Origin: Streptomyces xanthii
GTDB lineage: Bacteria > Actinomycetota > Actinomycetes > Streptomycetales > Streptomycetaceae
Reading direction: 5' to 3'
Assembly (NCBI RefSeq): GCF_014621695.1
Contig: NZ_CP061281.1
Location: forward strand, 5,518,001-5,582,000
DNA length: 64,000 bases
Below the pieces are notes generated by a model. That model saw nothing but the letters and a program-made list of their open reading frames with translations. It did not search any database and was not told the DNA's origin. Made by a program: the position numbers and the translations under genes. The stretch's first letter is position 1; each line of letters opens with the position of its first letter. Shown here one piece after another: positions 53,339 to 62,298 of this stretch.

Positions 53339-54793
53339 ATGACACTCATGCTGCGAACGCCCGCCGGCTCCACCGGCTCCGACACCGAGATACGCACGGC
53401 CAGGCCCGCGCCGCCCGCCTGGCTGGTCGTGGCGGTGGCCTGTGCCGGACAGTTCCTCGTCGTCCTCGACGTGTCCGTCGTGAACGTCGCCCTGCCGTCC
53501 ATGCGCACCGACCTCGGGCTCAGCGCCGGCGGCCTGCAGTGGGTCGTCAACGCGTACTCGATCGCCTTCGCCGGGTTCATGCTGCTCGGCGGCCGGGCCG
53601 GCGACCTCTACGGGCGCAAGCGGATGTTCCTCGTCGGGCTCGGCCTGTTCACGCTGGCCTCCCTCGCCGGCGGGCTCGCCCAGGAGGGCTGGCAGCTGCT
53701 CGTGGCCCGCGCCGTGCAGGGCCTCGGCGCCGCCGTCCTCGCCCCCTCCACCCTGACCCTGCTCACCGCCGCCGTGCCGGAGGGCCCCGCGCGCGCCCGC
53801 GCCATCGCCACCTGGACCGCGGTCGGCGCGGGCGGCGGCGCCGCGGGCGGACTCGTCGGCGGCGTCCTCACCGAGGCGCTCGACTGGCGCTGGGTCCTGC
53901 TGATCAACGTGCCGCTGGGCGCCGTCGTCCTCGCGGCCGCCGCCCGCTGGATCCGCGAGTCCCGGGCCGGCGGCGCCCGCCGGCTCGACCTGCCCGGCGC
54001 GGTGCTCGTCACCGCCGGCACGGCCGTCCTCGCCTACGGCATCGTGCAGACCGAGGCGGAGGGCTGGGGCGCGGTGGGCACGCTCGTGCCGCTGGCGGCC
54101 GGCGTGCTGCTCATCGCGGCGTTCCTCCTCGTCGAGGCCCGTACGAAGGTGCCGTTGATGCCGCTCGCCCTGTTCCGGGTGCGGCCCGTGGCCGTCGCCA
54201 ACGCGGCGATGTTCGTGTGCGGCATGGGCAGCTTCGCCATGTGGTTCTTCATGACCCTCTACGCGCAGAACGTGCTCGGGTACACCCCCGTCGAGGCCGG
54301 GCTCGCCCTCGTGCCCAGCTCCCTCGCGGTCGTCGCCGGATCCAAGCTCGCGCCGCGGCTGATGCGGAGGATCGGGGCGCGGAACGTGGCGGTGCTCGGG
54401 GTCGTGACGACCGCCGCCGGGTTCTTCTGGCAGTCGACCATGACGGAGCAGGGGGTGTACGTGACGACGATCATGCTGCCCGGGATCGCGATGATGGCCG
54501 GCGCGGGGCTCGCCATGACGCCGCTCGCGTCGCTGGCCACGTCGGGGGCGGCGGCCTCGGACGCGGGGCTCGTCTCCGGGCTCGTCAACACGTCCCGCAC
54601 GTTGGGCGGGGCGTTGGGGCTCTCGGTGCTGTCCACGGTCGCGGCGAGTCGCTCCGCGGGTCGGTCGGATCCGGCGGGCCTCACCCATGGGTACGCCGGG
54701 GCGTTCCTCTGGGGCGGGTCCATATTGCTGGTGGCGCTGGTCATTCTGATCGCGGGGCTGGCGGGAGGGCGCGGCAAGGCGTCTGCCGAGTAG
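53339..54793 (+). CDS. MFS transporter, DHA2 (14-segment) family
   Basis: A 484-residue major facilitator protein with about 14 hydrophobic segments. Family motifs L-D-V-S-V-V-N-V-A-L-P in helix 1, G-R-A-G-D-L-Y-G-R-K-R in loop 2-3 and R-A-V-Q-G-L-G-A-A in helix 4 identify the drug/proton antiporter DHA2 group. ATG at 53339. It stands alone, divergent from the SUKH-like gene. It probably exports an amphipathic compound or antibiotic. An intergenic repeat follows. Confidence 0.88.
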   Translation: MTLMLRTPAGSTGSDTEIRTARPAPPAWLVVAVACAGQFLVVLDVSVVNVALPSMRTDLGLSAGGLQWVVNAYSIAFAGFMLLGGRAGDLYGRKRMFLVGLGLFTLASLAGGLAQEGWQLLVARAVQGLGAAVLAPSTLTLLTAAVPEGPARARAIATWTAVGAGGGAAGGLVGGVLTEALDWRWVLLINVPLGAVVLAAAARWIRESRAGGARRLDLPGAVLVTAGTAVLAYGIVQTEAEGWGAVGTLVPLAAGVLLIAAFLLVEARTKVPLMPLALFRVRPVAVANAAMFVCGMGSFAMWFFMTLYAQNVLGYTPVEAGLALVPSSLAVVAGSKLAPRLMRRIGARNVAVLGVVTTAAGFFWQSTMTEQGVYVTTIMLPGIAMMAGAGLAMTPLASLATSGAAASDAGLVSGLVNTSRTLGGALGLSVLSTVAASRSAGRSDPAGLTHGYAGAFLWGGSILLVALVILIAGLAGGRGKASAE

Positions 54794-54819
54794 CTGTCGC
54801 GTTGCCGGGTGCGTGTTTC

Positions 54820-54955
54820 GTCGTGGCTGGTCGCGCAGTTCCCCGCGCCCCTGAAATGCAGACGCTTCGCGTCGCATTTCTCCGATGAAGGCTGAACGGC
54901 GAAGCCGTTCGCCTTCAGGGGCGCGGGGAACTGCGCGACCAGCCCCCACCGGGGG
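54820..54955. repeat. Streptomyces intergenic repeat, paired-arm copy
   Basis: Two inverted arms (GGCTGGTCGCGCAG core and complement) around two small inner hairpins (ATGCAGACGCTTCGCGTCGCAT type and GGCGAAGCCGTTCGCC type). Same architecture as 17966-18120. Confidence 0.85.
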
Positions 54956-54970
54956 CGCGGCGGCCGACGG

Positions 54971-55654
54971 TCAGAGCCACCCCCGCTGCCGCGCCTCCCT
55001 GACCGCTTCCATCCGATTCCGCGTCCCGGTCTTCCCGATGGCCGACGAGAGATAGTTGCGCACCGTCGACTCGGACAGGTGCAGCTTCCCGGCGATGTCC
55101 GACACGGTCGCACCGTCCACCGACGCGCGGAGCGCATCCGCCTCGCGCGCCGTCAAAGGACTGGGCCCCGCCGAGAGCGCCGCCGCGGCGAGCGCCGGGT
55201 CCACCACGGTCTCCCCGCGCAGCACCGCCCGGATCGCCTCGGCCAGTTCCTCCACCGGCCCGTCCTTGACGAGGAACCCGGCGGCACCCGCCTCCATGGC
55301 CCGCCGCAGATACCCGGGCCGCCCGAACGTCGTCAGGATCAGCACCCGGCAGTCGGGCACCTGTTCGCGCAGGTCGGCCGCCGCGTCCAGCCCGCTGCGG
55401 CCCGGCAGTTCGATGTCCAGGAGCGCCACGTCGGGCCGGCACTCCAGGGCCTTGTCGACGATGACGTCACCGGCCGCGACCTGCGCCACGACCTCCAGAT
55501 CCGGCTCCAGGCCGAGCAGCAGCGCCAGCGCGCCCCGCATCATGCCCTGATCCTCGGCGAGCAGCACCCGCACGCTCTTGGCGGGCCGGTGGTCCTGCGG
55601 CATCTCGGTCACAGGGGAGAGATTACGGGCCGGGGGCGCGTCCGGCGCGTTCAA
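54971..55654 (-). CDS. LuxR-type two-component response regulator
   Basis: A 227-residue response regulator. The receiver (about 27-140) has the acidic pair in L-A-E-D-Q, the phosphorylated Asp near residue 80 (L-L-D-I-E-L-P-G), a Thr in L-T-T-F-G and Lys in V-K-D-G. The LuxR helix-turn-helix is at about 165-225. The start is probably a TTG at 55654, overlapping the kinase stop (TTGA) with GGAG 6 bases upstream. With the kinase and the ABC transporter before it, it forms a four-gene operon. Confidence 0.9.
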   Translation of the reverse strand: MNAPDAPPARNLSPVTEMPQDHRPAKSVRVLLAEDQGMMRGALALLLGLEPDLEVVAQVAAGDVIVDKALECRPDVALLDIELPGRSGLDAAADLREQVPDCRVLILTTFGRPGYLRRAMEAGAAGFLVKDGPVEELAEAIRAVLRGETVVDPALAAAALSAGPSPLTAREADALRASVDGATVSDIAGKLHLSESTVRNYLSSAIGKTGTRNRMEAVREARQRGWL

Positions 55655-56925
55655 GCCCGCTCCGCGAGCGCCGCGTCCGGCGCCGACTCCGGTTCACCGG
55701 ACGGGAGTTCGGCCCGTACGACGAACCCGCCGCGTGGCCCCGGCCCGGACTCCAGCGAACCGCCCGCCGTCGCGAGCCGCTCGGCGAGCCCCTTGAGTCC
55801 GGTCCCGCCGACGGCGCCCGGCGCGGGCGCCGCCTCGCCCACCCCGTCGTCGGAGACCCGCAACCGCACCCGCTCGCCCGAGCCGTCGACGGTGATCGTG
55901 CAGCGCCCGGCGCCGCTGTGCCGCACCGCGTTGGTGACGGCCTCCCGTACGACCCAGCCGAGCAGCGCCTCGTTCTGCGCGGACAGCGGCGTCCCCGACT
56001 GCCGTACGACGGGCTCGATCCCGGCCGCGGTCAGCGCCGATCGGGCCCGGTCCAGTTCGGTGGCGAGGCTGCCCTCGCGGTACCCGGTGACGGCCTCGCG
56101 GATCTCGGTGAGCGCCTGCCGGCCGACCGCCTCGATGTCGGAGACCTGCTCCAGGGCCGCGTCGAGTCCGTGCGGGGCGAGCCGCCGGGCCGCTTCCGCC
56201 TTCACGACGATCACCGACAGGGTGTGCCCGAGCAGATCGTGCAGGTCGCGCGAGAAGCGCAGCCGTTCCTTCTCGACGGCCTGCCGCGCCAGTTCCTCGC
56301 GGGCCGCCCGCAGGTCCCGTACGGCCTCGGACAGGGACAGGATCGCGGCGGTCACCATCGTCGACAGGAACGTGCCGTACGCGACGCCGATCGCGCCCCA
56401 GCCGTCGCGCAGTCCGGCGACCACCGCCGAGAGCACGGTCAGCGCGAGCCCGATCCGCCCCAGGTGCGGGCCCCGGGCGACGGCGCCGACGGCGAGGCCG
56501 AGCAGCGGGAAGAACGCCAGCCAGCTGCCCCCGTACACGCCGACGAGGCCGCAGGTCAGCAGCGTCATGACGACGAGCGCCAGGCGGGTCGACAGGGCCT
56601 TGCGGGTCTGCGGCCGGAACGCGCGGAACACCACGAAGATGTAGAGGGAGTTGAAGGTCAGCAGGCCCACGCCGCCGATGACCGGGTCGGTGGACTTGTC
56701 CGAGAAGAGGTTGGACAGGGCGCCCATGCCCATGAGCAGCCAGGGCAGCAGGGCGAAGCCGTTGGGCGCGGGGGCCATCTCCTCCGGCGGCCGGCCCTCG
56801 CCCCTGGCCCGCCGCTCCGCCTTCACCCGCCGGTGCTCCTCCTTCGCGTACGCGTGCTCCGTCTTCCACACGTCCAGCGACCGCCGCCACGCGGTCCAGC
56901 CCCGGCGGATCCTCGTCCCGGTCAT
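55651..56925 (-). CDS. Sensor histidine kinase (HisKA_3 type)
   Basis: A 424-residue kinase. A cytoplasmic start is followed by five or six membrane segments (about 55-200), the HisKA_3 dimerisation domain with F-S-R-D-L-H-D-L-L-G-H (phosphorylated His near 225-230), and an ATPase domain with N-A-V-R-H-S and D-D-G-V-G. This is the DesK/NarL-type partner of LuxR regulators. It lies 27 bases after the permease and overlaps the regulator. The signal is probably sensed in or near the membrane. Confidence 0.9.
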   Translation of the reverse strand: MTGTRIRRGWTAWRRSLDVWKTEHAYAKEEHRRVKAERRARGEGRPPEEMAPAPNGFALLPWLLMGMGALSNLFSDKSTDPVIGGVGLLTFNSLYIFVVFRAFRPQTRKALSTRLALVVMTLLTCGLVGVYGGSWLAFFPLLGLAVGAVARGPHLGRIGLALTVLSAVVAGLRDGWGAIGVAYGTFLSTMVTAAILSLSEAVRDLRAAREELARQAVEKERLRFSRDLHDLLGHTLSVIVVKAEAARRLAPHGLDAALEQVSDIEAVGRQALTEIREAVTGYREGSLATELDRARSALTAAGIEPVVRQSGTPLSAQNEALLGWVVREAVTNAVRHSGAGRCTITVDGSGERVRLRVSDDGVGEAAPAPGAVGGTGLKGLAERLATAGGSLESGPGPRGGFVVRAELPSGEPESAPDAALAERA

Positions 56926-56952
56926 GTCCCCGACTCCCCGTCCCGATCCGAT

Positions 56953-57669
56953 TCAGATGGTGCGCGCGGCCCTGCGGTACGAGACCACAGCGTACGAACC
57001 GAAGGCCAGCAGCCAGGCGGTCAGGACGGCGAGCGCCGCGAGCGAGGGCGCGTGCCCGTCGGCGACGGCCGTGCCGAGCTGCGAGAAGCGGTTGGTGGGC
57101 GTGAAGGAGGAGACCCGCTGGAGCCAGTCGGGGAACAGGGTGACCGGGAACCACAGGCCGCCGAGAACCGCGAGGCCCAGATAGCAGAGCATGTTGATGC
57201 CGCCCATGGCCTGCGAGGTCATCCGGTAGCCGTTGCCCAGGCCCAGCATCGTGAACGGCAGCGAGCCCAGCCACAGCACGAGCGCGATCACCGGCCACTT
57301 CCACCAGTCGAGCCGTACGCCGTTGACCAGCGCCCCGGCCAGCATCACCGCCGCGATGGCGGGCAGCACCGTCACCGCGCCGGTCAGGGCGCGCCCGATC
57401 ACGCCCTGACGTGGGGTCATCGGGGTGATCCGCAGCTGCCGCAGCCAGCCGATCGCCCGGTCCTCGGCGACCCCGCCCGCCGTGTTCAGCGCCGCGCCGA
57501 GCGCCCCGTAGGCCGCCATGCCGATCATCGAGCCGGTCTTCCATGTGCCGTCCACGTCACCGAGGTTGGTGAACAGCAGGTACATCATCACCGGCATCGC
57601 GACCGAGCCGATCACGAACCGGCCGTCGCGCAGGGTGCGCCGCACTTCGAGCCGCAGGTAGTCCCACAT
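56953..57669 (-). CDS. ABC-2-type transporter permease
   Basis: A 238-residue membrane protein with six hydrophobic segments, typical of ABC-2 export permeases (pattern G-x-W-F-P near the fifth segment). I choose the ATG at 57669, 8 bases after GGAG, rather than the GTG at 57678. It directly follows the ATPase and overlaps its stop region. Such transporters next to HisKA_3/LuxR systems usually export antibiotics or lipids under control of the system. Confidence 0.88.
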   Translation of the reverse strand: MWDYLRLEVRRTLRDGRFVIGSVAMPVMMYLLFTNLGDVDGTWKTGSMIGMAAYGALGAALNTAGGVAEDRAIGWLRQLRITPMTPRQGVIGRALTGAVTVLPAIAAVMLAGALVNGVRLDWWKWPVIALVLWLGSLPFTMLGLGNGYRMTSQAMGGINMLCYLGLAVLGGLWFPVTLFPDWLQRVSSFTPTNRFSQLGTAVADGHAPSLAALAVLTAWLLAFGSYAVVSYRRAARTI

Positions 57670-57670
57670 G

Positions 57671-58603
57671 TCACACACGCTCCAGGTCGCGGGGGTCCGC
57701 GGTCAGCGCCATGAAGGCGTCGTCGAGGGAGGCCGGTGCGACCTCCAGGTTCCGTACTGCGTCCAGCGCGGCCAGCGCCATGACCGTCGCGTCCGGGTCC
57801 TCGGTGCGCAGCCGGGCCCGCTCGCCCGTCACCTCGACGGACACCACGCCCGGCAGCAGCGCCAGGCCCTCGGTGCCGCGCCCGGCCAGGTCGAAGCAGA
57901 CCAGGCTGCCGCCGGCCGCCCGGCGCAGCTCCTCGCCCGTGCCGTCGGCCACCACCCGGCCGTGGTCGATCACCACGATCCGGTCGGCGTGCGCGTCGGC
58001 CTCCTCCAGGTAGTGCGTGGAGAACAGGACCGTGTGGCCGCGCCGCGCGTACGCCCGCATCGACGCCCAGAACGCGTGCCGCGCCTCCACGTCGAGGGCG
58101 GCGGTCGGCTCGTCGAGGACGATCAGCGCCGGGTTCCCGGCGAGCGCCACCGCGAAGCGGACCCGCTGGGTCTGGCCGCCCGACAGCTTGTCGACGCGGC
58201 GCCCGGCCAGCTCCTCGATCCCGGCCAGGCGCAGCGCCTCGCCCACGTCCATCGGGTCCGGGTAGCGCCCGGCGACGAAGCCGACGAGCTCGCCGACCGT
58301 CACCCGGGGCACCGCCTTGCCCTCCTGGAGCATCGCGCCGACGCGGCCGGCCCGCACCGCGTCCTGCGGCGCCCCGCCGAACAGTTGGACCCGGCCCGCG
58401 TCCGGCTCGTCCAGGCCGAGCAGCAGGGAGATGGTGGTGGACTTGCCTGCGCCGTTGCGGCCGAGCAGCGCCACCGTCTCGCCGGGCGCGATGGTCAGAT
58501 CAAGCCCTGCCACGGCCCTGACCTCGCCGAACGTCTTGACGGCCCCCGTGAAGGACACGGCGGGCGCGGGTCCCGGGCCGGTGTGTGTCGTCTTCGTCGT
58601 CAT
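57671..58603 (-). CDS. ABC transporter ATP-binding protein
   Basis: A 310-residue ABC ATPase. Walker A G-R-N-G-A-G-K-S-T (about 49-57), signature L-S-G-G-Q, Walker B L-I-V-L-D-E-P-T-A-A-L-D, and an H-loop in S-T-H-Y-L-E-E-A are all present, with a C-terminal extension of about 80 residues typical of the DrrA/CcmA family. ATG at 58603 (an alternative GTG is at 58609); no strong ribosome-binding site. It is the first gene of the ABC/two-component operon and is divergent from the steroid-type hydratase gene. Confidence 0.9.
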   Translation of the reverse strand: MTTKTTHTGPGPAPAVSFTGAVKTFGEVRAVAGLDLTIAPGETVALLGRNGAGKSTTISLLLGLDEPDAGRVQLFGGAPQDAVRAGRVGAMLQEGKAVPRVTVGELVGFVAGRYPDPMDVGEALRLAGIEELAGRRVDKLSGGQTQRVRFAVALAGNPALIVLDEPTAALDVEARHAFWASMRAYARRGHTVLFSTHYLEEADAHADRIVVIDHGRVVADGTGEELRRAAGGSLVCFDLAGRGTEGLALLPGVVSVEVTGERARLRTEDPDATVMALAALDAVRNLEVAPASLDDAFMALTADPRDLERV

Positions 58604-58688
58604 ACCCACGACGCTACGGAGCGGGGGCGGCCCCGCGGCAGATCCGCTTGTCCGGACATCGGCAGTACAAATGTCACCGCCACCGTTT

Positions 58689-58703
58689 CTGACGCCACGT
58701 CAG
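58689..58703. promoter_or_regulatory. Second-motif palindrome upstream of the hydratase group
   Basis: CTGACGCCACGTCAG: perfect arms, extended by TTT on the left and AAA on the right. It lies between the ABC operon and the hydratase gene. Confidence 0.78.
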
Positions 58704-58769
58704 AAATGCGGGCCCCGACCCTTCCCAACCTCCGCCGCCTTGGCTATACATGAGGATCGCCGGACGGAA

Positions 58770-58783
58770 TGAAACAGGTTCTA
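58770..58783. promoter_or_regulatory. KstR-type operator of the hydratase group
   Basis: TGAAACAGGTTCTA perfectly matches TnnAACnnGTTnnA, 187 bases upstream of the hydratase start. Confidence 0.8.
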
Positions 58784-58848
58784 GAACCGGCCCCTGGCGA
58801 CCTCGGCGCGACCGACGGTGCGGACGGCCGCGCCGAGGTCTTTCACCA

Positions 58849-58943
58849 CCCGCACCATTCGGCACGACCCGCACCATTCGGCACGACCCGTACCACCCGG
58901 CATCACCCGCACCGCCAAGCACCACCCGTACGACCCGTACGAG
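58849..58943 (+). repeat. 19-base tandem repeat, 5 units, in the hydratase leader
   Basis: Five consecutive 19-base units start with CCCG; the first two are identical (CCCGCACCATTCGGCACGA) and the others diverge. The block ends 27 bases before the start codon. Confidence 0.88.
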
Positions 58944-58970
58944 ACGTACGACGTGAGGAGCGCTCGCCCC

Positions 58971-59825
58971 ATGCCCATCGACGCCGCGAAGGCCGTAGCC
59001 GCCGAGCCCCGGTCCGCCGAGATCACCTGGGACCACAAGGACATCCAGCTCTACCACCTGGGCCTCGGTGCCGGAGTCCCCGCCACCGACCCCGACGAGC
59101 TGCGCTACACCCTCGAGTCGAAGCTGCACGTCCTGCCCAGCTTCGCGACCGTCGCGGGCGCCGGCATGGGAGTCGTCGGCGGCCTGTCGAGCCCCGGGGT
59201 CGAGGTCAACCTCGCCCACGTCCTGCACGGCGGCCAGACCATCGAGCTGCACCGGCCGATCCCCGCCAAGGGCAAGGCCACCTCCACCTCCCGCGTCGCC
59301 GCCGTCTACGACAAGACCAAGGCCGCCGTCCTCGTGCTGCGTACCGAGGTCGCCGACGAGGACGGCCCGCTGTGGACCAGCGACGCGCAGATCTTCGTCC
59401 GCGGCGAGGGCGGCTTCGGCGGCGACCGTGGACCCTCCGCGCGCCTGGAGGTCCCGGACCGCGCGCCGGACCGCACCGTCGACCGGCCGATCCGCGAGGA
59501 ACAGGCCCTCCTCTACCGCCTGTCCGGGGACTGGAACCCGCTGCACGCCGACCCCGAGTTCGCCAAGCTCGCCGGCTTCGACCGGCCCATCCTGCACGGC
59601 CTGTGCTCGTACGGCATGACGCTCAAGGCCGTCGTCGACCACGCGCTCGACGGCGACGTCTCCCGCGTCACCCGCTACAGCACCCGCTTCGCCGGTGTCG
59701 TCTTCCCCGGCGAGACGCTGCGCGTGCGGATGTGGCAGGAGCCGGGCCGGGTCCAGGTGACGGTCTCGGCGGTGGAGCGGGACGAGGCGCCGGTCCTCGC
59801 GGACACCCTCATCGAGCACAGCTGA
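58971..59825 (+). CDS. MaoC-type 2-enoyl-CoA hydratase, steroid side-chain (ChsH3-like)
   Basis: A 284-residue double hotdog hydratase. The hydratase-2 motif Y-R-L-S-G-D-W-N-P-L-H-A-D is at about 182-194, with catalytic Asp and His, followed by F-D-R-P-I-L-H-G-L. Size and sequence resemble Rv3538 of M. tuberculosis, an enoyl-CoA hydratase of the cholesterol regulon. ATG at 58971 after GAGGAG; the frame stays open upstream across the repeat, but that part lacks a domain. A KstR-type site and a CTGACG palindrome precede it. It is followed by the alcohol dehydrogenase and the Hsd4A-like gene. Confidence 0.82.
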   Translation: MPIDAAKAVAAEPRSAEITWDHKDIQLYHLGLGAGVPATDPDELRYTLESKLHVLPSFATVAGAGMGVVGGLSSPGVEVNLAHVLHGGQTIELHRPIPAKGKATSTSRVAAVYDKTKAAVLVLRTEVADEDGPLWTSDAQIFVRGEGGFGGDRGPSARLEVPDRAPDRTVDRPIREEQALLYRLSGDWNPLHADPEFAKLAGFDRPILHGLCSYGMTLKAVVDHALDGDVSRVTRYSTRFAGVVFPGETLRVRMWQEPGRVQVTVSAVERDEAPVLADTLIEHS

Positions 59826-59888
59826 TCGAGCACAGCTGACAGAAGGCATCAGTACCTCACCGGGTACTCAGGCGAAGGAGCCGCACCC

Positions 59889-60965
59889 ATGCGAGCAGCC
59901 GTACTGCACGAGATAGGCCAGGACAAACTCGAGGTACTGGACGACGTCGAGGCGGTCGGCTTCGGTCCGGGGAAGGTGAAGATCCGGGTACGGGCGACCG
60001 GCCTGTGCCACTCCGACGTCTCCGCGATGAACGGGGTGCTGCCGCAGCCCGCCCCGTTCATCCCCGGCCACGAGGGCGCCGGCGAGATCCTCGACGTCGG
60101 CGACGGGGTCACCCACGTCAAGCCCGGCGACCGCGTCCTGATGTGCTGGCTGCCCTCCTGCGGCGCGTGCCCCGCCTGCAAGCGCGGCCAGACCCAGCTG
60201 TGTCTCGCCGGGTTCATGAACGCGGGCACGCCCAACTTCAAGCGGCCCGGCGGCGACGTGTTCGGCTTCGCCGGGACGGGGACCTTCGCGGAGGAGGTCG
60301 TCGTCGACGCCGGGTGCGCCGTGCCGATCCCCGACGACGTGCCCTTCGACATCGCCGCGCTCATCGGCTGCGGCGTGACGACCGGGCTCGGCGCCGCGGT
60401 CAACACGGCGGACGTGGAGGCCGGTTCGTCGGTCGCGGTCATCGGCTGCGGCGGCGTCGGCATCTCGGCGATCCAGGGCGCGCGGCTCAAGGGCGCGGCC
60501 CAGATCGTCGCCGTCGACCCGGTCGCCTCGCGGCGGGAGGCGGCGCTCAGGTTCGGGGCGACCGAGGCGGTCGCGCCGGACGAACTCGCGGACGCCAAGC
60601 AGCGGATCACGGCGGGGGAGGGCTTCGACTACGTCTTCGAGGTCGTCGGCAAGTCGGCCACGGCCCGGACGGCGTACGAGACGACCCGGCGCGGCGGCAC
60701 CCTCGTCGTCGTCGGCGCCGGCGCCCTCGACGACTTCCTCCAGCTCAACATGTTCGAGCTCTTCTTCGACGAGAAGCGGATCCTGCCCTCGATGTACGGC
60801 GGCGGCGACGTCCTCACGTCCTACGAGCGCGCGATCGCCCTCTGGCGCGCGGGCCGCATCGACCTGGCCTCCCTCATCACCCACCGCGTCCCCCTGACGG
60901 ACATCAACGAGGCCCTGAACCAGATGCGCACGGGCGTAGCCCTGAGGACCTGCATCGAGCTGTAG
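59889..60965 (+). CDS. Zinc-dependent alcohol dehydrogenase
   Basis: A 358-residue medium-chain dehydrogenase. The catalytic zinc Cys is at about 40 (G-L-C-H-S-D), with His in G-H-E-G-A-G; the structural zinc cysteines are in C-G-A-C-P-A-C-K; the NAD loop is G-C-G-G-V-G. ATG at 59889, GAAGGAG upstream. It is 63 bases after the hydratase. It may oxidise a side-chain alcohol such as the C26 hydroxyl to the aldehyde used by the dehydrogenase at 27607. This is inference from the regulon. Confidence 0.85.
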   Translation: MRAAVLHEIGQDKLEVLDDVEAVGFGPGKVKIRVRATGLCHSDVSAMNGVLPQPAPFIPGHEGAGEILDVGDGVTHVKPGDRVLMCWLPSCGACPACKRGQTQLCLAGFMNAGTPNFKRPGGDVFGFAGTGTFAEEVVVDAGCAVPIPDDVPFDIAALIGCGVTTGLGAAVNTADVEAGSSVAVIGCGGVGISAIQGARLKGAAQIVAVDPVASRREAALRFGATEAVAPDELADAKQRITAGEGFDYVFEVVGKSATARTAYETTRRGGTLVVVGAGALDDFLQLNMFELFFDEKRILPSMYGGGDVLTSYERAIALWRAGRIDLASLITHRVPLTDINEALNQMRTGVALRTCIEL

Positions 60966-60977
60966 CACCACCCGCCC

Positions 60978-61128
60978 CGGCCCCTGGGGCGCACGGAGTG
61001 CGCCTTCAGGGGCGCGGGGCCGCATCGATCAGCGGCTCCGCCGCGGGGCGCGAGAAGCCCACCCCCTGGGGCGCGCGAAGCGTGCTTTCAGGGGCGCGGG
61101 GAACTGCGCGAGAAGCCCCACCGGGCCC
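60978..61128. repeat. Intergenic repeat cassette, double form
   Basis: Two successive units with GCGCACGGAGTGCGC and GCGCGAAGCGTGC inner hairpins and the GGCTCCGCCGCGGGGCGCGAG block between them. It is the intergenic relative of the sequence inside the ATPase gene at 20440-20640. Confidence 0.85.
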
Positions 61129-61227
61129 GCACCCGGCATTCAACAAGACACCCCACGGCGCTCAGCCGTGCCCTGACACCCCCCCCACGACGACACCCGC
61201 ACAGCCAGACGGACAAGGAGCCCCACC

Positions 61228-62166
61228 ATGGACCAGCCGCTCAAGGGCCGCACGGCAATCGTCACCGGAGGTGCCCGCGGCCTGGGACGGGCCGAGGCCC
61301 TGGAACTGGCCCGCCTCGGCGCGAACGTCGTCGTCAACGACTTCGGCCAGCCCGGCCGGGACGGCTCCGGCGCGGCCGACACCAGCCCCGCCGAACAGGT
61401 CGCCCAGGAGATCCGCGCGGCCGGCGGCGACGCCACCCCGCACACCGGAGACGTGGCCGACCACCAACAGGCCGGAGAACTGGTCCAGTTGGCCGTCGAC
61501 ACCTACGGGCAGCTCGACATCCTGGTCAACAACGCCGGCATCCTGCGCGACCGCATGATCTTCTCCATGTCGGAGGACGAGTGGGACTCGGTCATCCGCG
61601 TCCACCTCAAGGGCCACTACAACACCACCCACTTCGCGGCCCGCCACTGGCGCGAGCGCTCGAAGACCACCGGCGCCCCGGTCTACGGCCGCATCGTGAA
61701 CACCTCCAGCGAGGCCTTCCTCGCGGGCTCCGCCGGCCAGCCCAACTACGCCGCCGCGAAGGGCGGAATCGTCGGCCTGACCACGTCCACCGCCCTGGCC
61801 CTGGCCAAGTACGGCGTCACCGCGAACGTCATCTGCCCACGGGCCCGCACCCGGATGACGGAGGACGTCTTCGCCGGGTTCGCCCAGCCGGACGAGGGGC
61901 TCGACCCGCTGGCCCCCGAACACGTCGCCCCGCTCGTCGGCTATCTGTCATCGCCCGCCGCGGCGAACATCAACGGCCAGCTCCTCGTCGTGCACGGCGG
62001 CATCGTCGTCGTCGTCGACCGCCCCCGCGTCCAGGCCAAGTTCGACACCGCCCACGAGGCGTTCACGTACGACGAACTGGACGCGCTGCTCACCCCGCAC
62101 TACAAGGACCGCCCCGCGAACGAGACCTTCGCCGCGGCGGAGATCCTCGCCCTCAAGCACGACTGA
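61228..62166 (+). CDS. SDR dehydrogenase, Hsd4A-like (3-hydroxyacyl-CoA dehydrogenase)
   Basis: A 312-residue short-chain dehydrogenase. The NAD loop is T-G-G-A-R-G-L-G-R (about 14-22), with N-N-A-G (about 97-100) and catalytic Tyr174 and Lys178 (Y-A-A-A-K) preceded by a Ser in N-T-S-S. The extra C-terminal part resembles 17-beta-HSD4/Hsd4A, the 3-hydroxyacyl-CoA dehydrogenase of sterol side-chain oxidation (Rv3502c type). ATG at 61228 after AAGGAG. It probably follows the MaoC hydratase reaction, converting 3-hydroxyacyl-CoA to 3-oxoacyl-CoA for the thiolase. Confidence 0.82.
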   Translation: MDQPLKGRTAIVTGGARGLGRAEALELARLGANVVVNDFGQPGRDGSGAADTSPAEQVAQEIRAAGGDATPHTGDVADHQQAGELVQLAVDTYGQLDILVNNAGILRDRMIFSMSEDEWDSVIRVHLKGHYNTTHFAARHWRERSKTTGAPVYGRIVNTSSEAFLAGSAGQPNYAAAKGGIVGLTTSTALALAKYGVTANVICPRARTRMTEDVFAGFAQPDEGLDPLAPEHVAPLVGYLSSPAAANINGQLLVVHGGIVVVVDRPRVQAKFDTAHEAFTYDELDALLTPHYKDRPANETFAAAEILALKHD

Positions 62167-62235
62167 CAACGCGGCCTGCAGGAGGCCCGACGACACGGCC
62201 GGCACGACGGCCGACACGACGGCCGACAAGACGAA

Positions 62236-62270
62236 CGGGCCCGGCGACATCCACGATGTCGCCGGGCCCG
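62236..62270. terminator. Strong bidirectional hairpin after the Hsd4A-like gene
   Basis: A perfect 16-base-pair stem (CGGGCCCGGCGACATC and its complement) with a CAC loop. It ends both the + strand group and the small - strand gene at 62299. Confidence 0.9.
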
Positions 62271-62298
62271 TCACACATTCCGCACCGAAGCGGAGCGC

